Notes: a model not told the origin generated them from the sequence alone. A DNA stretch of 64,000 nucleotides from Ornithinimicrobium sufpigmenti (GCF_004322775.1 NZ_CP036403.1:2790001-2854000), one strand, 5' to 3'; counted from the stretch's first letter, positions 26,758-36,443 are shown. Numbers and translations are program-made.

Positions 26758-28229
26758 CCGCCGACCTGCTGCTGCCCGCGACCGTCCTGGTGCCGCTGAC
26801 GCTGGCCTGCCTGTCCGTGCTGGCACGGGGCCACGCGGTGGCCGTGGTGGGCCTCGTCGGCACCGCGCTCAGTGCCCTGCCGGCCGTCGCGGTGGCCGTC
26901 CTCGTCGCCGTCGACGGCCCGGTCCGGCACGAGCTGGCCGGCTGGAGCCCACCGCTGGGCATCGCGCTGCGGGCCGACGGCCTCAGCGCCGTCCTGCTCG
27001 CGCTCACCGCCGTGGTCGGCACCGCCACCGCCGTGTATGCCGCCGCCCGCACCACCACCTACGACGACCACCGGGGCTTCTGGCCGCTGGCCTTGCTGCT
27101 GTGGGCCGGGATGGCCGCGGTGCTGGTCGGTGCCGACCTGTTCAACACCTACGTCGCGCTCGAGGTGGTCACGCTGGCCGCGGTGGGCCTGGTCGCGCTC
27201 GGCGGCCGGGCGTCCTGGGGTCCGGCACTCCGCTACCTGCTCGTGGCGGTGCTCGGGTCCATGTTCTACCTGCTGGCCGTGGCCGCGATCTACGGCATGA
27301 CCGGCACCCTGGACATGGCGCAGGCCGGGGCGGTCATCGCGGCCGACCCCACGGCCGACACGCGGTGGCCCATGGGTCTGGCGGTGGTCGGACTGGGCCT
27401 GAAGAGCGCGCTGCTGCCCCTGCACGCCTGGCTGCCGCCCGCCCACGCCTCGGCGCCGGCGGCGGTCAGCCCATTGCTGTCCGGGCTGGTCGTCAAGGCC
27501 GGCTTCGTGGTCCTGGTCCGGCTGTGGTTCGAGGTGCTCGGCCCGGACCCGGCGGTCGCCGTCCTGCTGGCCTGCGCCGCCGCGGCGGCCGTGCTGGTCG
27601 GGGGCGTGCTGGCCCTGGTGCAGAGCTCGCTGAAACGGATCGTCGCCTACTCCACCGTGGCCCAGATCGGCTACCTCTTCCTCCTCTTCCCGGTGACCCT
27701 CGGCGTGGAGGACCCGGACCTGCGTGCCTCCCTGGTGAGCGGCGTCCTGCTGCTGCTCCTCGCCCACGGCCTGGCCAAGGCCTCGCTGTTCCTCGCCGCC
27801 GGCTCGCTGCAGCTCGCAGCCGGCAGCGACCAGCTGGCCGAGATCGTCGGTGCCGCCCGACAGCTGCGCTCGACCACGGCCGCGATGATGCTGGCCTCCA
27901 TCAGCCTGGCGGGGCTGCCGATCAGCCTGGGCTTCTCCGGCAAGTGGCTGCTCCTCACCGGTGCCGTCCAGACCGGCCAGTGGTGGGTGGTGGTCCTCGT
28001 GGTCGCCGGCACCCTGCTGTCCGCCGCCTACCTGCTCAGGCCGTTAGCCACCGTCCTGCTCGCCTCGGACACCACCCACGAGGTGGAACCGGTCGACCTG
28101 CACGCCCTGCCCCCCGGGCTGCGGCACGTGCCCCTGGTGCTCGCGCTGCTGGTCGTCCTGCTCGGGCTCAACGCCGAGTGGCTCGCCACGCTGTCGGTGA
28201 CCGGCCTGCCGGCGGGAGGCGCACCGTGA
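26754..28229 (+). CDS. mrpD: Mrp-type antiporter subunit D (NuoN/M-like)
   Basis: 491 residues with about 14 helices of the proton_antipo_M family. Seen are LFNTYVALEVVTLAAVGLVAL (outline), LKSALLPLHAWLPPAHASAP with the ion-path Lys, and SSLKRIVAYSTVAQIGYLFL. It would form one of three antiporter-like channels encoded in this operon. It overlaps both neighbours by 4 bp. Confidence 0.92.
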   Translation: MTADLLLPATVLVPLTLACLSVLARGHAVAVVGLVGTALSALPAVAVAVLVAVDGPVRHELAGWSPPLGIALRADGLSAVLLALTAVVGTATAVYAAARTTTYDDHRGFWPLALLLWAGMAAVLVGADLFNTYVALEVVTLAAVGLVALGGRASWGPALRYLLVAVLGSMFYLLAVAAIYGMTGTLDMAQAGAVIAADPTADTRWPMGLAVVGLGLKSALLPLHAWLPPAHASAPAAVSPLLSGLVVKAGFVVLVRLWFEVLGPDPAVAVLLACAAAAAVLVGGVLALVQSSLKRIVAYSTVAQIGYLFLLFPVTLGVEDPDLRASLVSGVLLLLLAHGLAKASLFLAAGSLQLAAGSDQLAEIVGAARQLRSTTAAMMLASISLAGLPISLGFSGKWLLLTGAVQTGQWWVVVLVVAGTLLSAAYLLRPLATVLLASDTTHEVEPVDLHALPPGLRHVPLVLALLVVLLGLNAEWLATLSVTGLPAGGAP

Positions 28230-29746
28230 CCCACCTGCTCGGCATACCGCTGCACCTCCTGCCGCTGGTGCTCCTTGGCCTGTCCCTGCTGGCCGGCGTC
28301 ATCATCTTCCTCCTGCCCGAGCGGGCCAAGGTCGCCCGCACCACGGTCAACCTGACCGCCGCGATCGCCAAGGTGGTGCTCCTGGCGCTGCTGCTGCCGG
28401 TGGTGCTGGAGGAGGACCTGCCCGCCTGGCGCTCACCGCTGCTGCCGGGGGTGGAGCTGGTGCTGCGGATCGACACCCTGTCCCTGGTCTTCGCCTCGCT
28501 GTCGGCGGTGCTGTGGCTGGTGACCACGGTCTACGCGATCGGCTACCTGGAGGGGCGCCCCAACCGCAGCCGGTTCTTCGGCTTCTTCAGCCTGTGCGTC
28601 ACCGCGACGGTCGGCATCTCCTTCGCCGGCAACCTGGTGACCTTCCTCCTCTTCTACGAGATGCTCACGCTGGTCACCTACCCCCTGGTGGCCCACTACG
28701 GCACCGTGGCCGCGCTCAAGGCCGCGCGGCTCTACCTCATCTACGCCCTGACCGGCGGACTCGTGCTGCTGGTCGGCATCGTCTGGCTGACCGCCATGGT
28801 CGGCCCCGTGGAGTTCCGGGCGGGGGGCGTGCCGGCGGTGGCCGCGCTGGCGGAGGCCGACCCCGTGGCCGCCACCTGGATCTTCGTCCTGCTCATCGGG
28901 GGTCTGGGGGTAAAGGCCGCCCTGGTGCCGCTGCACGGATGGCTGCCCCGGGCGATGGTCGCCCCGGCACCGGTCAGCGCGCTGCTGCACGCGGTGGCGG
29001 TGGTCAAGGCCGGTGCCTTCGGCATCGCGCGGGTGCTGGAGGACGTCTACGGCCCCCGGGTGGCCGAGGACCTGGGCGTGCTCCTGCCGCTGCTCGTGCT
29101 GGCCTGCGGCACCGTGGTCTACGGGTCGGTGCGGGCACTGGCGCAGGACGACCTCAAGGCCCGCCTGGCCTACTCCACCGTCAGCCAGGTCTCCTACGTC
29201 ACGCTCGGTCTGGCGCTGGCCACCAGCGCCGGGATCACCGGCGGCATCGTGCACCTGGTCCACCAGGGGCTGATGAAGATCACCCTGTTCTTCTGCGCCG
29301 GGCTGTTCGCCGAGGCCCTCGGGGTGACGAAGGTGAGCCAGCTGGCCGGGATGGCCCGCCGGATGCCGGTCAGCGCCACCGCGTTCACGGTCGCGGGCCT
29401 CGGCATGATGGGGATCCCACCGGTGGCCGGCTTCGTCTCCAAGTGGTACCTCGGGCTGGGCGCCCTCGAGGCCGACCAGCCGTGGGTCGTCGCGGTGCTG
29501 CTGTCGAGCGCGCTGCTCAACGCGCTCTACTTCCTGCCGGTCATCTACGTCATGTGGTTCCGCGAGCCTGGCGAGCCTGTCCTGGCCGGTCAGGGTCACC
29601 ACGGCCGGGGCGAGGCCCCCCTGACCCTGCTGGTCCCCGCGGTGACGACCGCCAGCCTCGCCCTGGCCGCCGGCCTGCTCGCCGCCGCCCCCTTCTCACC
29701 CCTGGCCGCTGCCCAGGTCATCGCCGAGCGGGTGGTCACCCGATGA
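28226..29746 (+). CDS. Second antiporter-like subunit (proton_antipo_M family)
   Basis: 506 residues, about 14 helices. GNLVTFLLFYEMLTLVTYPL, GVKAALVPLHGWLPRAMVAP and DDLKARLAYSTVSQVSYVTL carry the conserved Glu and Lys of the ion path. Start is GTG 28226 in a GTGA overlap. It resembles MrpD-type or hydrogenase-linked antiporter subunits more than a full MrpA, since the long C-terminal extension of MrpA is missing. Confidence 0.88.
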   Translation: MTHLLGIPLHLLPLVLLGLSLLAGVIIFLLPERAKVARTTVNLTAAIAKVVLLALLLPVVLEEDLPAWRSPLLPGVELVLRIDTLSLVFASLSAVLWLVTTVYAIGYLEGRPNRSRFFGFFSLCVTATVGISFAGNLVTFLLFYEMLTLVTYPLVAHYGTVAALKAARLYLIYALTGGLVLLVGIVWLTAMVGPVEFRAGGVPAVAALAEADPVAATWIFVLLIGGLGVKAALVPLHGWLPRAMVAPAPVSALLHAVAVVKAGAFGIARVLEDVYGPRVAEDLGVLLPLLVLACGTVVYGSVRALAQDDLKARLAYSTVSQVSYVTLGLALATSAGITGGIVHLVHQGLMKITLFFCAGLFAEALGVTKVSQLAGMARRMPVSATAFTVAGLGMMGIPPVAGFVSKWYLGLGALEADQPWVVAVLLSSALLNALYFLPVIYVMWFREPGEPVLAGQGHHGRGEAPLTLLVPAVTTASLALAAGLLAAAPFSPLAAAQVIAERVVTR

Positions 29747-31554
29747 CCCTGCACCTGCTCTGGGCGACGGTCGTGCTGCTCCCCCTGCTGGGCGCCGCCG
29801 TCCTGCTCACCACCCGGGCGGACGGCGGACGGGCGTCCGCCTGGCTGCACCGCTGGTCGGTCCGCCTGGCCCAGCTCGCGCTGCTGCCCGCCCTGGCGCT
29901 GACCCTGCTGCCACCGGACGACCAGGGGAGAGTGGCCGCCGTCGAGGTGCCCTGGCTCATGCTCGGCACCACCGTGGCGCTGGACCCGGCTGGGCGGTCG
30001 CTGCTGCTGGTGGCCGTGGTGCTCTACGGCTCGGCGCTCACCGCGGTGAGCTGGCGGCACACCCGACGGGCGGCCGAGCTGGAGGCGTTCCTGCTGGTCA
30101 GCTTCGTCGGCAACCTGGGGGTGTATGCCGCCACCGACGCGGCGACCTTCTACCTCGCCTTCGCCGTGATGAGCTTCGCTGCCGCCGGACTGGTCCTGCA
30201 CGAGCGCACCGGCGTGGCGCACCGGGCGGCCCGGGTCTACCTGACCCTCACGGTGGTCAGCGAGGCCGCCGTCCTCGGTGCCCTCATCCTCACCGTCGGT
30301 GCCGGCGGGATGGCCCTGGCCGACGCGCCCGCGGCGGTGGCGGCCTCACCGCATACCCCGGCCATCGTCGGGCTGCTCGTCGTCGGGTTCGGGGTCAAGG
30401 CGGGCCTGGTCCCGCTGCACCTGTGGCTGCCGCTGGCCCACCCGGCGGCACCGCCGGCGGCCAGCGCGGTCCTCTCCGGCGCGATGGTCAAGGCCGGGCT
30501 GATCGGCTGGCTGCGCTTCCTGCCGCTGGGCGAGGTCGAGCTGCGCACCTGGGGGATGGTGGTGGTGCTGCTGGCGCTGGCCGGGGCGCTGGGGGCCGCG
30601 GTCGTGGGGGTTGGGCAGCGCGACCCGAAGGTGGTGCTGGCCTACTCGACGGTGAGCCAGATGGGCTACCTGTCGGCCGTCGTGGGGGTCAGCCTGGTGC
30701 AGCCGGCGCTGGCCCCGGCGGCCACGGCCTCCGCCGTCGTCTACGCGGTCCACCACGGCCTGGCCAAGGGGGCGCTCTTCCTGGGCGTGCCGGTGTGGAA
30801 GCACCACCGGACCAACCGCAGCCGGTGGGTGGTCGTCGGCGGGCTCGCGGCCGCGAGCCTGGCGGTGGTGGGGGCACCGTTCACCTCCGGGGCGTTGGGC
30901 AAGTACGCCACCAAGACCGCTGTGGAGGGCGCCGCCCTGTGGGGGCTGGACCTGGTGCAGGTGCTGCCCCTCGTGGCGACCGGGTCGACGCTGCTGCTGG
31001 TGCGCTTCACCTGGCTGCTGCTGCACACGGAGCCGGACCCGTTGCCGGTCGAGTCGGACCCCGAGCTGCCGGCCTGGCTCGTCATCGTGCTGGCCTCCCT
31101 CGTCCTCCCGTGGGCGGTGACCGAGTCCTGGGTGCCGGTCACGGGGGTGCCTCAGCTGGACCCTGTCACCCTGTGGGACGCGACGTGGCCGATCCTGCTC
31201 GGTCTGGTGCCCGCCGTGCTGGTGTGGTGGTGCGCCCGGTCGGGGGGCCGGGGCTGGCGCGCGCACGCCAAGGCCGTCCGAGCCCTTCGAGCCATCCCTG
31301 CCGGTGACCTGGTCGTGCCGGCCGAGCGGGTGGTCACGCTCGCGGGACAGCGCCTGGGTCGGGCCGGCGGCAGCCTGGGCAACACCCGCGAGCAGGGTCT
31401 GGAGCGGCTGTCCTCGGGCTGGACCGGCTGGCGCGACCGCGCCGCCGGACCACTGGGCTCGTTGACCCGGTCCGTGGAGTCCTACCGTGGCAGCGGTGTG
31501 CTGGTGCTGGCGCTGCTCGGCCTGGTCGTCCTGGTCCAGGTGGTGGGCCGATGA
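29743..31554 (+). CDS. Third antiporter-like subunit with polar tail
   Basis: 603 residues. The core again has the pump motif GVKAGLVPLHLWLPLAHPAAP and RDPKVVLAYSTVSQMGYLS. After the last core helix comes a cytosolic region (about residues 500-585) rich in Arg and Gly, and a final hydrophobic segment ending VLVLALLGLVVLVQVVGR. ATG 29743 overlaps the previous stop. The extra C-terminal helix recalls the lateral helix of NuoL, though much shorter (inference). Confidence 0.85.
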   Translation: MTLHLLWATVVLLPLLGAAVLLTTRADGGRASAWLHRWSVRLAQLALLPALALTLLPPDDQGRVAAVEVPWLMLGTTVALDPAGRSLLLVAVVLYGSALTAVSWRHTRRAAELEAFLLVSFVGNLGVYAATDAATFYLAFAVMSFAAAGLVLHERTGVAHRAARVYLTLTVVSEAAVLGALILTVGAGGMALADAPAAVAASPHTPAIVGLLVVGFGVKAGLVPLHLWLPLAHPAAPPAASAVLSGAMVKAGLIGWLRFLPLGEVELRTWGMVVVLLALAGALGAAVVGVGQRDPKVVLAYSTVSQMGYLSAVVGVSLVQPALAPAATASAVVYAVHHGLAKGALFLGVPVWKHHRTNRSRWVVVGGLAAASLAVVGAPFTSGALGKYATKTAVEGAALWGLDLVQVLPLVATGSTLLLVRFTWLLLHTEPDPLPVESDPELPAWLVIVLASLVLPWAVTESWVPVTGVPQLDPVTLWDATWPILLGLVPAVLVWWCARSGGRGWRAHAKAVRALRAIPAGDLVVPAERVVTLAGQRLGRAGGSLGNTREQGLERLSSGWTGWRDRAAGPLGSLTRSVESYRGSGVLVLALLGLVVLVQVVGR

Positions 31555-32075
31555 GGTGGGTGGTCGCCGTGCTGCTGCGCGGGCTGGTGCTCGCCGCCCT
31601 GTGGTGGGTCCTGGTCGAGGGCCGAGCCAGGTATGCCGGGTACGGCCTGGCCGCGGTGCCGCTCGCCCTGGTGGTCAGCCTGTGGCTGGTCCCCGCCGGT
31701 GGCTTCGCGCTGGGCCCACGCCCGACGGGCTGGAGACAGGTGGCGGGCCGGACCGGGGGGGTGCTGGCCCTGGTCGGGTGGTACGCCAGGCAGGTGGTCG
31801 CCGGTGGCGTCGACGTGGCGCGGCGGCTGCTGCGCCGCGAGCCTGACGTCGCGCCCGTGGTGCGCCGCACCCGCTTCCACCTCCCACCCGGGCCGGCCCG
31901 TCAGCTGGCCGTGGGCATGTACGGGCTGATGCCCGGCGCCGTGGTCTCCGGGACCGACGGCGACCTGGTGTGGCTGCACTCGTTGGACGCCGCGATGCAC
32001 CCGGAGCGCCAGTGGCTGGCACTGGAGGAGCGGATCGCCCGCGCGGCCGGCCTGGACCTGACCGACCAGCCGTGA
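31551..32075 (+). CDS. mrpE: Mrp-type antiporter subunit E
   Basis: 174 residues. Two N-terminal hydrophobic segments and an MrpE/MnhE-type cytosolic half, RTRFHLPPGPARQLAVGM and GMYGLMPGAVVSGTDGDLVWLHSLD, shown in parts. It ends the operon. E is usually mid-operon in canonical clusters, so its position is unusual. Confidence 0.88.
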   Translation: MRWVVAVLLRGLVLAALWWVLVEGRARYAGYGLAAVPLALVVSLWLVPAGGFALGPRPTGWRQVAGRTGGVLALVGWYARQVVAGGVDVARRLLRREPDVAPVVRRTRFHLPPGPARQLAVGMYGLMPGAVVSGTDGDLVWLHSLDAAMHPERQWLALEERIARAAGLDLTDQP

Positions 32076-32148
32076 GGGACGGCATACCCGCCGGACGGGC
32101 GGCAGCCCCGGGGCGCAGGAGCGACGCCAGCCCGGTCAGGCCTGCGGG

Positions 32149-33279
32149 TCAGGCCTCGGACCGCTCCTGGCCGCGCTTCCAGCGGATGCCGGCGTCGATG
32201 AAGTCGTCGATCTCCCCGTCGAGGACGGCGGAGGTGGAGCCGACCTCGTGGCCGGTGCGCAGGTCCTTGACCATCTGGTAGGGGTGCAGCACGTAGGAGC
32301 GCATCTGCTCGCCCCAGCTGGCCTTGACGTCGCCGGCCATCTCCTTGCGGGCGGCGTCCTCCTCGGCCTTCTTCAGCAGCAGCAGGCGGGACTGGAGCAC
32401 GCGCAGGGCGGCCGCGCGGTTCTGGATCTGTGACTTCTCGTTCTGCATCGAGACGACCGTGCCGGTCGGGATGTGCGTCATCCGGACCGCGGAGTCGGTG
32501 GTGTTGACCGACTGTCCGCCGGGGCCCGAGGAGCGGAAGACGTCGATCTTGAGGTCTGACTCGGGGATCTCGATGGAGTCGGTGCTCTCGATGAGTGGGA
32601 TCACCTCGACGGCGGCGAAGCTGGTCTGCCGGCGTCCCTGGTTGTCGAACGGGCTGATCCGCACCAGCCGGTGGGTGCCGGCCTCGATGCCGAGGGTGCC
32701 GAAGGCGTAGGGGGCCTTGACCTCGAAGGTGGCCGACTTCAGCCCGGCCTCCTCGGCGTAGGAGGTGTCCAGGACCGTGGTGGGGTAGCCGTGGCGCTCG
32801 GCCCAGCGCAGGTACATCCGCATGAGCATCTCGGCGAAGTCAGCGGCGTCCACCCCGCCGGCGCCGGCGCGGATGGTGATGACGGCGTCCCGCTCGTCAT
32901 ACTCCCCGTTGAGCAGGGTGCGGACCTCGAGCAGGGCGACGTCCTTCTTGAGCTTGGCCAGGTCGCGCTCGGCCTCCTGCAGGACGTCGGCCCCCTCCGG
33001 GCCGCCCTCCTCGGTGCCCAGCTCGACCAGCGCCTCGAGGTCGTCGATGCGCACGTCCATGCCGATCACCTTGTCGTGCTCGGCCTTGATCCGCGACAGC
33101 GCGGAGGTGACCCGCTGGGCGTTGTCGACGTCGTCCCACAGGTCCTGGGCCGAGGCCTGCGCCTCCAGCTCGCTCATCTGCGCCTGCAGCCGATCGAGGT
33201 CGGTCACCTCCCGCACCGACGCCATGGTCGCGCGGAGCTGCTTGATCTCGGTCTCGAAGTCGGTTGCCACGAGGATCAA
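32149..33279 (-). CDS. prfB: Peptide chain release factor 2
   Basis: 376 residues. RF2 recognises UGA and UAA and triggers peptide release. [11 protein letters not shown] contains the SPF anticodon tripeptide, and [17 protein letters not shown] the GGQ near residue 253. It is one continuous frame: the internal UGA frameshift of many RF2 genes is absent, so autoregulation by frameshifting does not apply. GTG 33270 ([12 protein letters not shown]) is a plausible alternative start that fits relatives better. It is separated from ftsE by a 14-kb block. Confidence 0.96.
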   Translation of the reverse strand: MILVATDFETEIKQLRATMASVREVTDLDRLQAQMSELEAQASAQDLWDDVDNAQRVTSALSRIKAEHDKVIGMDVRIDDLEALVELGTEEGGPEGADVLQEAERDLAKLKKDVALLEVRTLLNGEYDERDAVITIRAGAGGVDAADFAEMLMRMYLRWAERHGYPTTVLDTSYAEEAGLKSATFEVKAPYAFGTLGIEAGTHRLVRISPFDNQGRRQTSFAAVEVIPLIESTDSIEIPESDLKIDVFRSSGPGGQSVNTTDSAVRMTHIPTGTVVSMQNEKSQIQNRAAALRVLQSRLLLLKKAEEDAARKEMAGDVKASWGEQMRSYVLHPYQMVKDLRTGHEVGSTSAVLDGEIDDFIDAGIRWKRGQERSEA

Positions 33280-33346
33280 GCCTACGCCAGGGCGGGACCT
33301 CCCCCGTCGCCTCGCCCCGGGACCCGGACGATCACGGCAGGGTGGC

Positions 33347-34861
33347 TCAGACGGCTGCGGCGAGTCCGCGCACGGCGGGCACCTGCTCCAGCAGGTAGCC
33401 CAGAGCCTGCACGGCGGTCCAACCCTCGGGGTGGCGGCCGATCAGCGCGGTGGCGCCGGAGAGGTCCTGGCCGAGGGTGACGAGGGTGTCCTCGACGTAG
33501 CCATCCTTGCGTTCCTGACCCAGGCCGATGTTGGCCATGAGCCCGTTGCACAGGCACTTGCGCCCCACGGTGTCCTCCAGGGCGCCGCCCTTCTTGAGGT
33601 ACATGTGGACCGGCTCCGAGGCGCAGCGGTAGCCGATCTCGCCGTCCTCGCGCTCGTAGGGCTGGCGCAGGTAGGACAGGTCGCACAGGCGCGGGCGGGC
33701 CTCATACACCTCGACCTGGCTGGCGCTGCCCTCCAGGGTGGCGACCTTGAAGGGGAAGCCGGTGGGGCTGGCCCGCGGGTCGTTGCGCACGGAGAGCTCG
33801 CCGGTGCGCAGCTTGTCCAGCAGCTGCCCGCGCTCGCCGTCGGCCAGGCCGGAGTCGTGGCACAGCGCGAAGAGCGTCCCGACCTGGACCCCGACGGCGC
33901 CGGCCGCGAGCGCCTCGGCGACCTTCTCGGGGGTGGAGTAGGCCCCGGCCAGCCAGAACGGCAGCCCCAGGGCGGCGATCTTGGCCAGGTCGGCCTCGTC
34001 GCGGGCGCCGTAGAGGGGCTCACCGTCATCGTCGAGCTGCATCTTGCCCCGTGGCGGGGCGGAGTGGCCGCCCGCCGGGGGCCGCTCGACGACGAAGCCG
34101 TCGGGGCGGATGTCGGGGTCGCGGTGCAGGTAGGTGGCCAGCTGGTCGACGGAGACGATCGCGAGGAAGTCGGGTCGCCGCAGCGAGGGCAGGTCGTCGC
34201 CGAGCAGGTCGACGGGGTCGACCTCGATGTGGCGGCGCAGCTTGCCGCCCAGGACGTCGGCGCTGATCCGGCCGATGCCGCCGTCGGCGAGGTCGCGCAG
34301 GAGGGCGGGGATCTCCCGGGGGATGCCGGCGCCCATGAGTACGTAGTCGACGTCGGCCAGCATCGCGCCCAGCAGTGCGGTGGGCGTGGCCATCTGCACC
34401 TTCTCCAGGCAGTTGATGCCGACGGCGCCGCCGGAGCCGAAGGCCGCCAGGCCCTCCTTGGCCAGCCAGACCTCGGCGAAGTTGGCCACAACCGCCAGCT
34501 CCTGACCGGCGCGGGCGGTGGCCAGGGTCAGCTTGGGGATCGGCTTGTAGGGCGTGCCGGGAGCCCGCCCCCCGTCGATGAAGTACTTGTCGAGCACGGA
34601 CCGGGCCATCTCCGGGCTCGGGAAGTGCTCCAGCGCGCGGCGGTAGTGACCACCCGGGTCACCGTCCTGCAGCACCCGGGACAGGACTGCGTCCATGGCC
34701 GTGCCGGAGACCACCCCGAGATGTCCGGCCCGGGCGACCCGGCGGGCCAGCCGCCAGCCGGAGACGGCGACGCCCATCCCGCCCTGGATGATGGTCGGGC
34801 GTGGTCGGGGCGGCTCCGAGGAGTGCTGCAGACGGAGGTGCTCGGTGGGGACAGCGGCCAT
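33347..34861 (-). CDS. Nitronate monooxygenase-like flavoprotein (NPD/PfaD-like family)
   Basis: 504 residues with an FMN-binding TIM barrel: [16 protein letters not shown] near residue 24, [23 protein letters not shown], and [14 protein letters not shown] for phosphate binding. The protein is longer than bacterial nitronate monooxygenases (about 320-380). The C-terminal 150 residues carry cysteines in LCDLSYL, YRCASEP and [14 protein letters not shown], as in the large NPD-type oxidoreductases. The exact reaction is unknown. Three 15-bp repeats in its promoter suggest tight control. Confidence 0.82.
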   Translation of the reverse strand: MAAVPTEHLRLQHSSEPPRPRPTIIQGGMGVAVSGWRLARRVARAGHLGVVSGTAMDAVLSRVLQDGDPGGHYRRALEHFPSPEMARSVLDKYFIDGGRAPGTPYKPIPKLTLATARAGQELAVVANFAEVWLAKEGLAAFGSGGAVGINCLEKVQMATPTALLGAMLADVDYVLMGAGIPREIPALLRDLADGGIGRISADVLGGKLRRHIEVDPVDLLGDDLPSLRRPDFLAIVSVDQLATYLHRDPDIRPDGFVVERPPAGGHSAPPRGKMQLDDDGEPLYGARDEADLAKIAALGLPFWLAGAYSTPEKVAEALAAGAVGVQVGTLFALCHDSGLADGERGQLLDKLRTGELSVRNDPRASPTGFPFKVATLEGSASQVEVYEARPRLCDLSYLRQPYEREDGEIGYRCASEPVHMYLKKGGALEDTVGRKCLCNGLMANIGLGQERKDGYVEDTLVTLGQDLSGATALIGRHPEGWTAVQALGYLLEQVPAVRGLAAAV

Positions 34862-34894
34862 AAGGGGAGGGGACCTCTCCTGGTCGGGAAGACA

Positions 34895-34940
34895 CCTACG
34901 CAGACGTAGGTTTCGCTTGCGTAGGTTACGCTACCGTAGG
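34895..34940 (-). promoter_or_regulatory. Operator array of CGTAGG half-sites
   Basis: CGTAGGTTnCGCTnn is repeated three times at 34905, 34920 and 34935, an exact 15-bp period (the last copy has G for C). The first copy also forms a palindrome with CCTACG at 34895-34900 (CCTACGcagaCGTAGG). The array lies 34-80 bp upstream of the flavoprotein start and 110 bp from the divergent gene. It is probably a TetR-type operator; the cognate regulator is not in the neighbourhood. Confidence 0.65.
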
Positions 34941-35001
34941 TTCGGCTTCCTGTCGCATCGAGCAGGTCAGCGCGTCGGCGCGACGGCCAGCCGCCCCCGA
35001 C

Positions 35002-35032
35002 GTACACTTCTCGTTAACCAGGTGTTCACCTG
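35002..35032 (+). promoter_or_regulatory. Promoter with CAGGTG-TT-CACCTG palindrome
   Basis: TACACT (35002-35007) is a -10-like box. The perfect palindrome CAGGTGTTCACCTG (35019-35032) lies just downstream, where a bound repressor would block transcription, and 17 nt before the ATG at 35050. No good -35 is evident. Confidence 0.5.
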
Positions 35033-35049
35033 AGCGCGAGGAGGCGACC

Positions 35050-35742
35050 ATGGAGCTGCACAGCCCGATGTACGAGCACGCGATGGCCCGTGTGCTGGAG
35101 GATCTCACCGAGCGGTTCAGTGACGGCTTCACCGCGGCGGAGGTGGCCGGTGTCGTGGCACGGGGGCGGACCCGGCTGGAGACGTCGGGGCGACCTGCGA
35201 CCTTCGCGCCGGCGCTGCTGGACCACTGGGCCCGCGACGAGCTGCTCTCCCTGGCCCGGGCCGAGGGCCGCGCCCTCTCCCCCCTGCCCAAGGTCCTGTT
35301 CGTCTGCGAACGCGGTGAGGGCCGTTCCCAGGTCGCCGCCGCGCTGGCCGAGCACCTCTCCGGTGGCCGGGTGCTGGCCCGCTCGGCCGGGATCCGACCG
35401 ACCGGCCGACTGAACCCGCACGCCCCGACGGTGCTGGCCGAGCGCGGCATCGAGCTGCGCAACCCGCTGCCTGGCGAGGTCCAGGAGGACGTGCTGGACG
35501 CCGCCGACGTGCTGGTGCTCATCGGTGTCCGGGACTGCGACCTGCTCGGCGTGCGCAGCGTGCGGTGGGACGTGGACGACCCGTACGCCCAGGACCTGCC
35601 CACCGCTCGCCGCATCGCGGAGGAGCTGGAGACCCGGGTGCGCGAGCTCCTGGCCGAGCTGGAGGTGCCGGTCGAGGAGCAAGGGACCGGCCCGGACAGC
35701 GAGAAGGGCCGCCGCCAGCCGGCGCACGCTGCCGCCAGCTGA
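35050..35742 (+). CDS. LMW phosphatase/arsenate reductase-like protein with N-terminal helical domain
   Basis: 230 residues. The N-terminal 75 or so (MELHSPMYEHAMARVLEDLTERF in outline) form a helical bundle like that in actinobacterial ArsC proteins. The C-terminal domain has the P-loop C-E-R-G-E-G-R-S (CX5RS) near residue 88 and the DVDDPYAQD acid loop of LMW tyrosine phosphatases. The usual ArsC VHNAGRS is replaced by ERGEGRS, so arsenate reduction is uncertain. A strong AGGAGG precedes the ATG. No ars transporter or ArsR gene is adjacent. Confidence 0.78.
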   Translation: MELHSPMYEHAMARVLEDLTERFSDGFTAAEVAGVVARGRTRLETSGRPATFAPALLDHWARDELLSLARAEGRALSPLPKVLFVCERGEGRSQVAAALAEHLSGGRVLARSAGIRPTGRLNPHAPTVLAERGIELRNPLPGEVQEDVLDAADVLVLIGVRDCDLLGVRSVRWDVDDPYAQDLPTARRIAEELETRVRELLAELEVPVEEQGTGPDSEKGRRQPAHAAAS

Positions 35743-35759
35743 CCGGCAGTCAAGCCAGG

Positions 35760-36413
35760 TCAGGGGCGGCTGAGCCGGATCCCCTCCGCGTCCGCGGTCA
35801 GCCGCACCTGCGACAGGTCCGCCACGACCACGTCGGCGAACGGCGACACCTCCTCGGCGCTGCCCGTGGTGGTCACCGCCAGCGTCGCCGCACCCGCGGC
35901 CCGGCCCGCCCGCAGCCCTGCCGGAGCGTCCTCGACCACCAGGCAGCGGGCCGGGTCGACCCCCAGCAGCCGGGCGCCGGTGAGGTAGGGCTCGGGGTCC
36001 GGCTTGCCCCGGCTGATGTCCTCCGCGGTGACCACCACCGCCGGCGCCGAGAGCCCGGCCTGCGCCAGGCGCAGCCCCAGCAGCTCCCGGCCGGCCGAGG
36101 TGACGATCGCGGACCGGTGGCTCGTCGCGCTCAGGGCCTGGGCCGCACCCGGCAGGGCCCGGACCCCGTCCACGTCTCCGAGCTCGATCCGGTCGATGTG
36201 TGCCGTCGCCTCGTCCACATCCAGGTGCGGGGCGACGAGCTGCACGACCTGGCGGCTCGGCATGCCGTGCACATTGCCGAACGCGGCGGCCGGGATGCCG
36301 TGGTGCCGTGCCCAGGCCGTCCAGCTGCGCAGCACCGGGCCGCTGGAGTCGATGAGGGTGCCGTCGTTGTCGAAGAGGACCGCGTCGAAGGTCTCACCCC
36401 AGATGTCTCGCAC
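35760..36413 (-). CDS. HAD-family sugar-phosphatase/beta-phosphoglucomutase-like
   Basis: 217 residues of HAD subfamily IA. Motif I is FDNDGTLIDS (FDxDGT), motif II VTSAGR, motif III KPDPEPY, and motif IV VVEDAPAGLRAG. The helical cap lies between residues 20 and 85. Relatives dephosphorylate sugar phosphates or isomerise glucose-1-phosphate. It stands alone, convergent with the phosphatase-like gene. The Asn in motif I replaces the more common Leu and is tolerated. Confidence 0.88.
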   Translation of the reverse strand: MRDIWGETFDAVLFDNDGTLIDSSGPVLRSWTAWARHHGIPAAAFGNVHGMPSRQVVQLVAPHLDVDEATAHIDRIELGDVDGVRALPGAAQALSATSHRSAIVTSAGRELLGLRLAQAGLSAPAVVVTAEDISRGKPDPEPYLTGARLLGVDPARCLVVEDAPAGLRAGRAAGAATLAVTTTGSAEEVSPFADVVVADLSQVRLTADAEGIRLSRP

Positions 36414-36443
36414 GCCCCCATCGTCGCAGGGGGCACGCCGCGA

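Noticed and set aside
32149..33279. Programmed frameshift in prfB
   Set aside because: The gene is a single open frame with no internal UGA.
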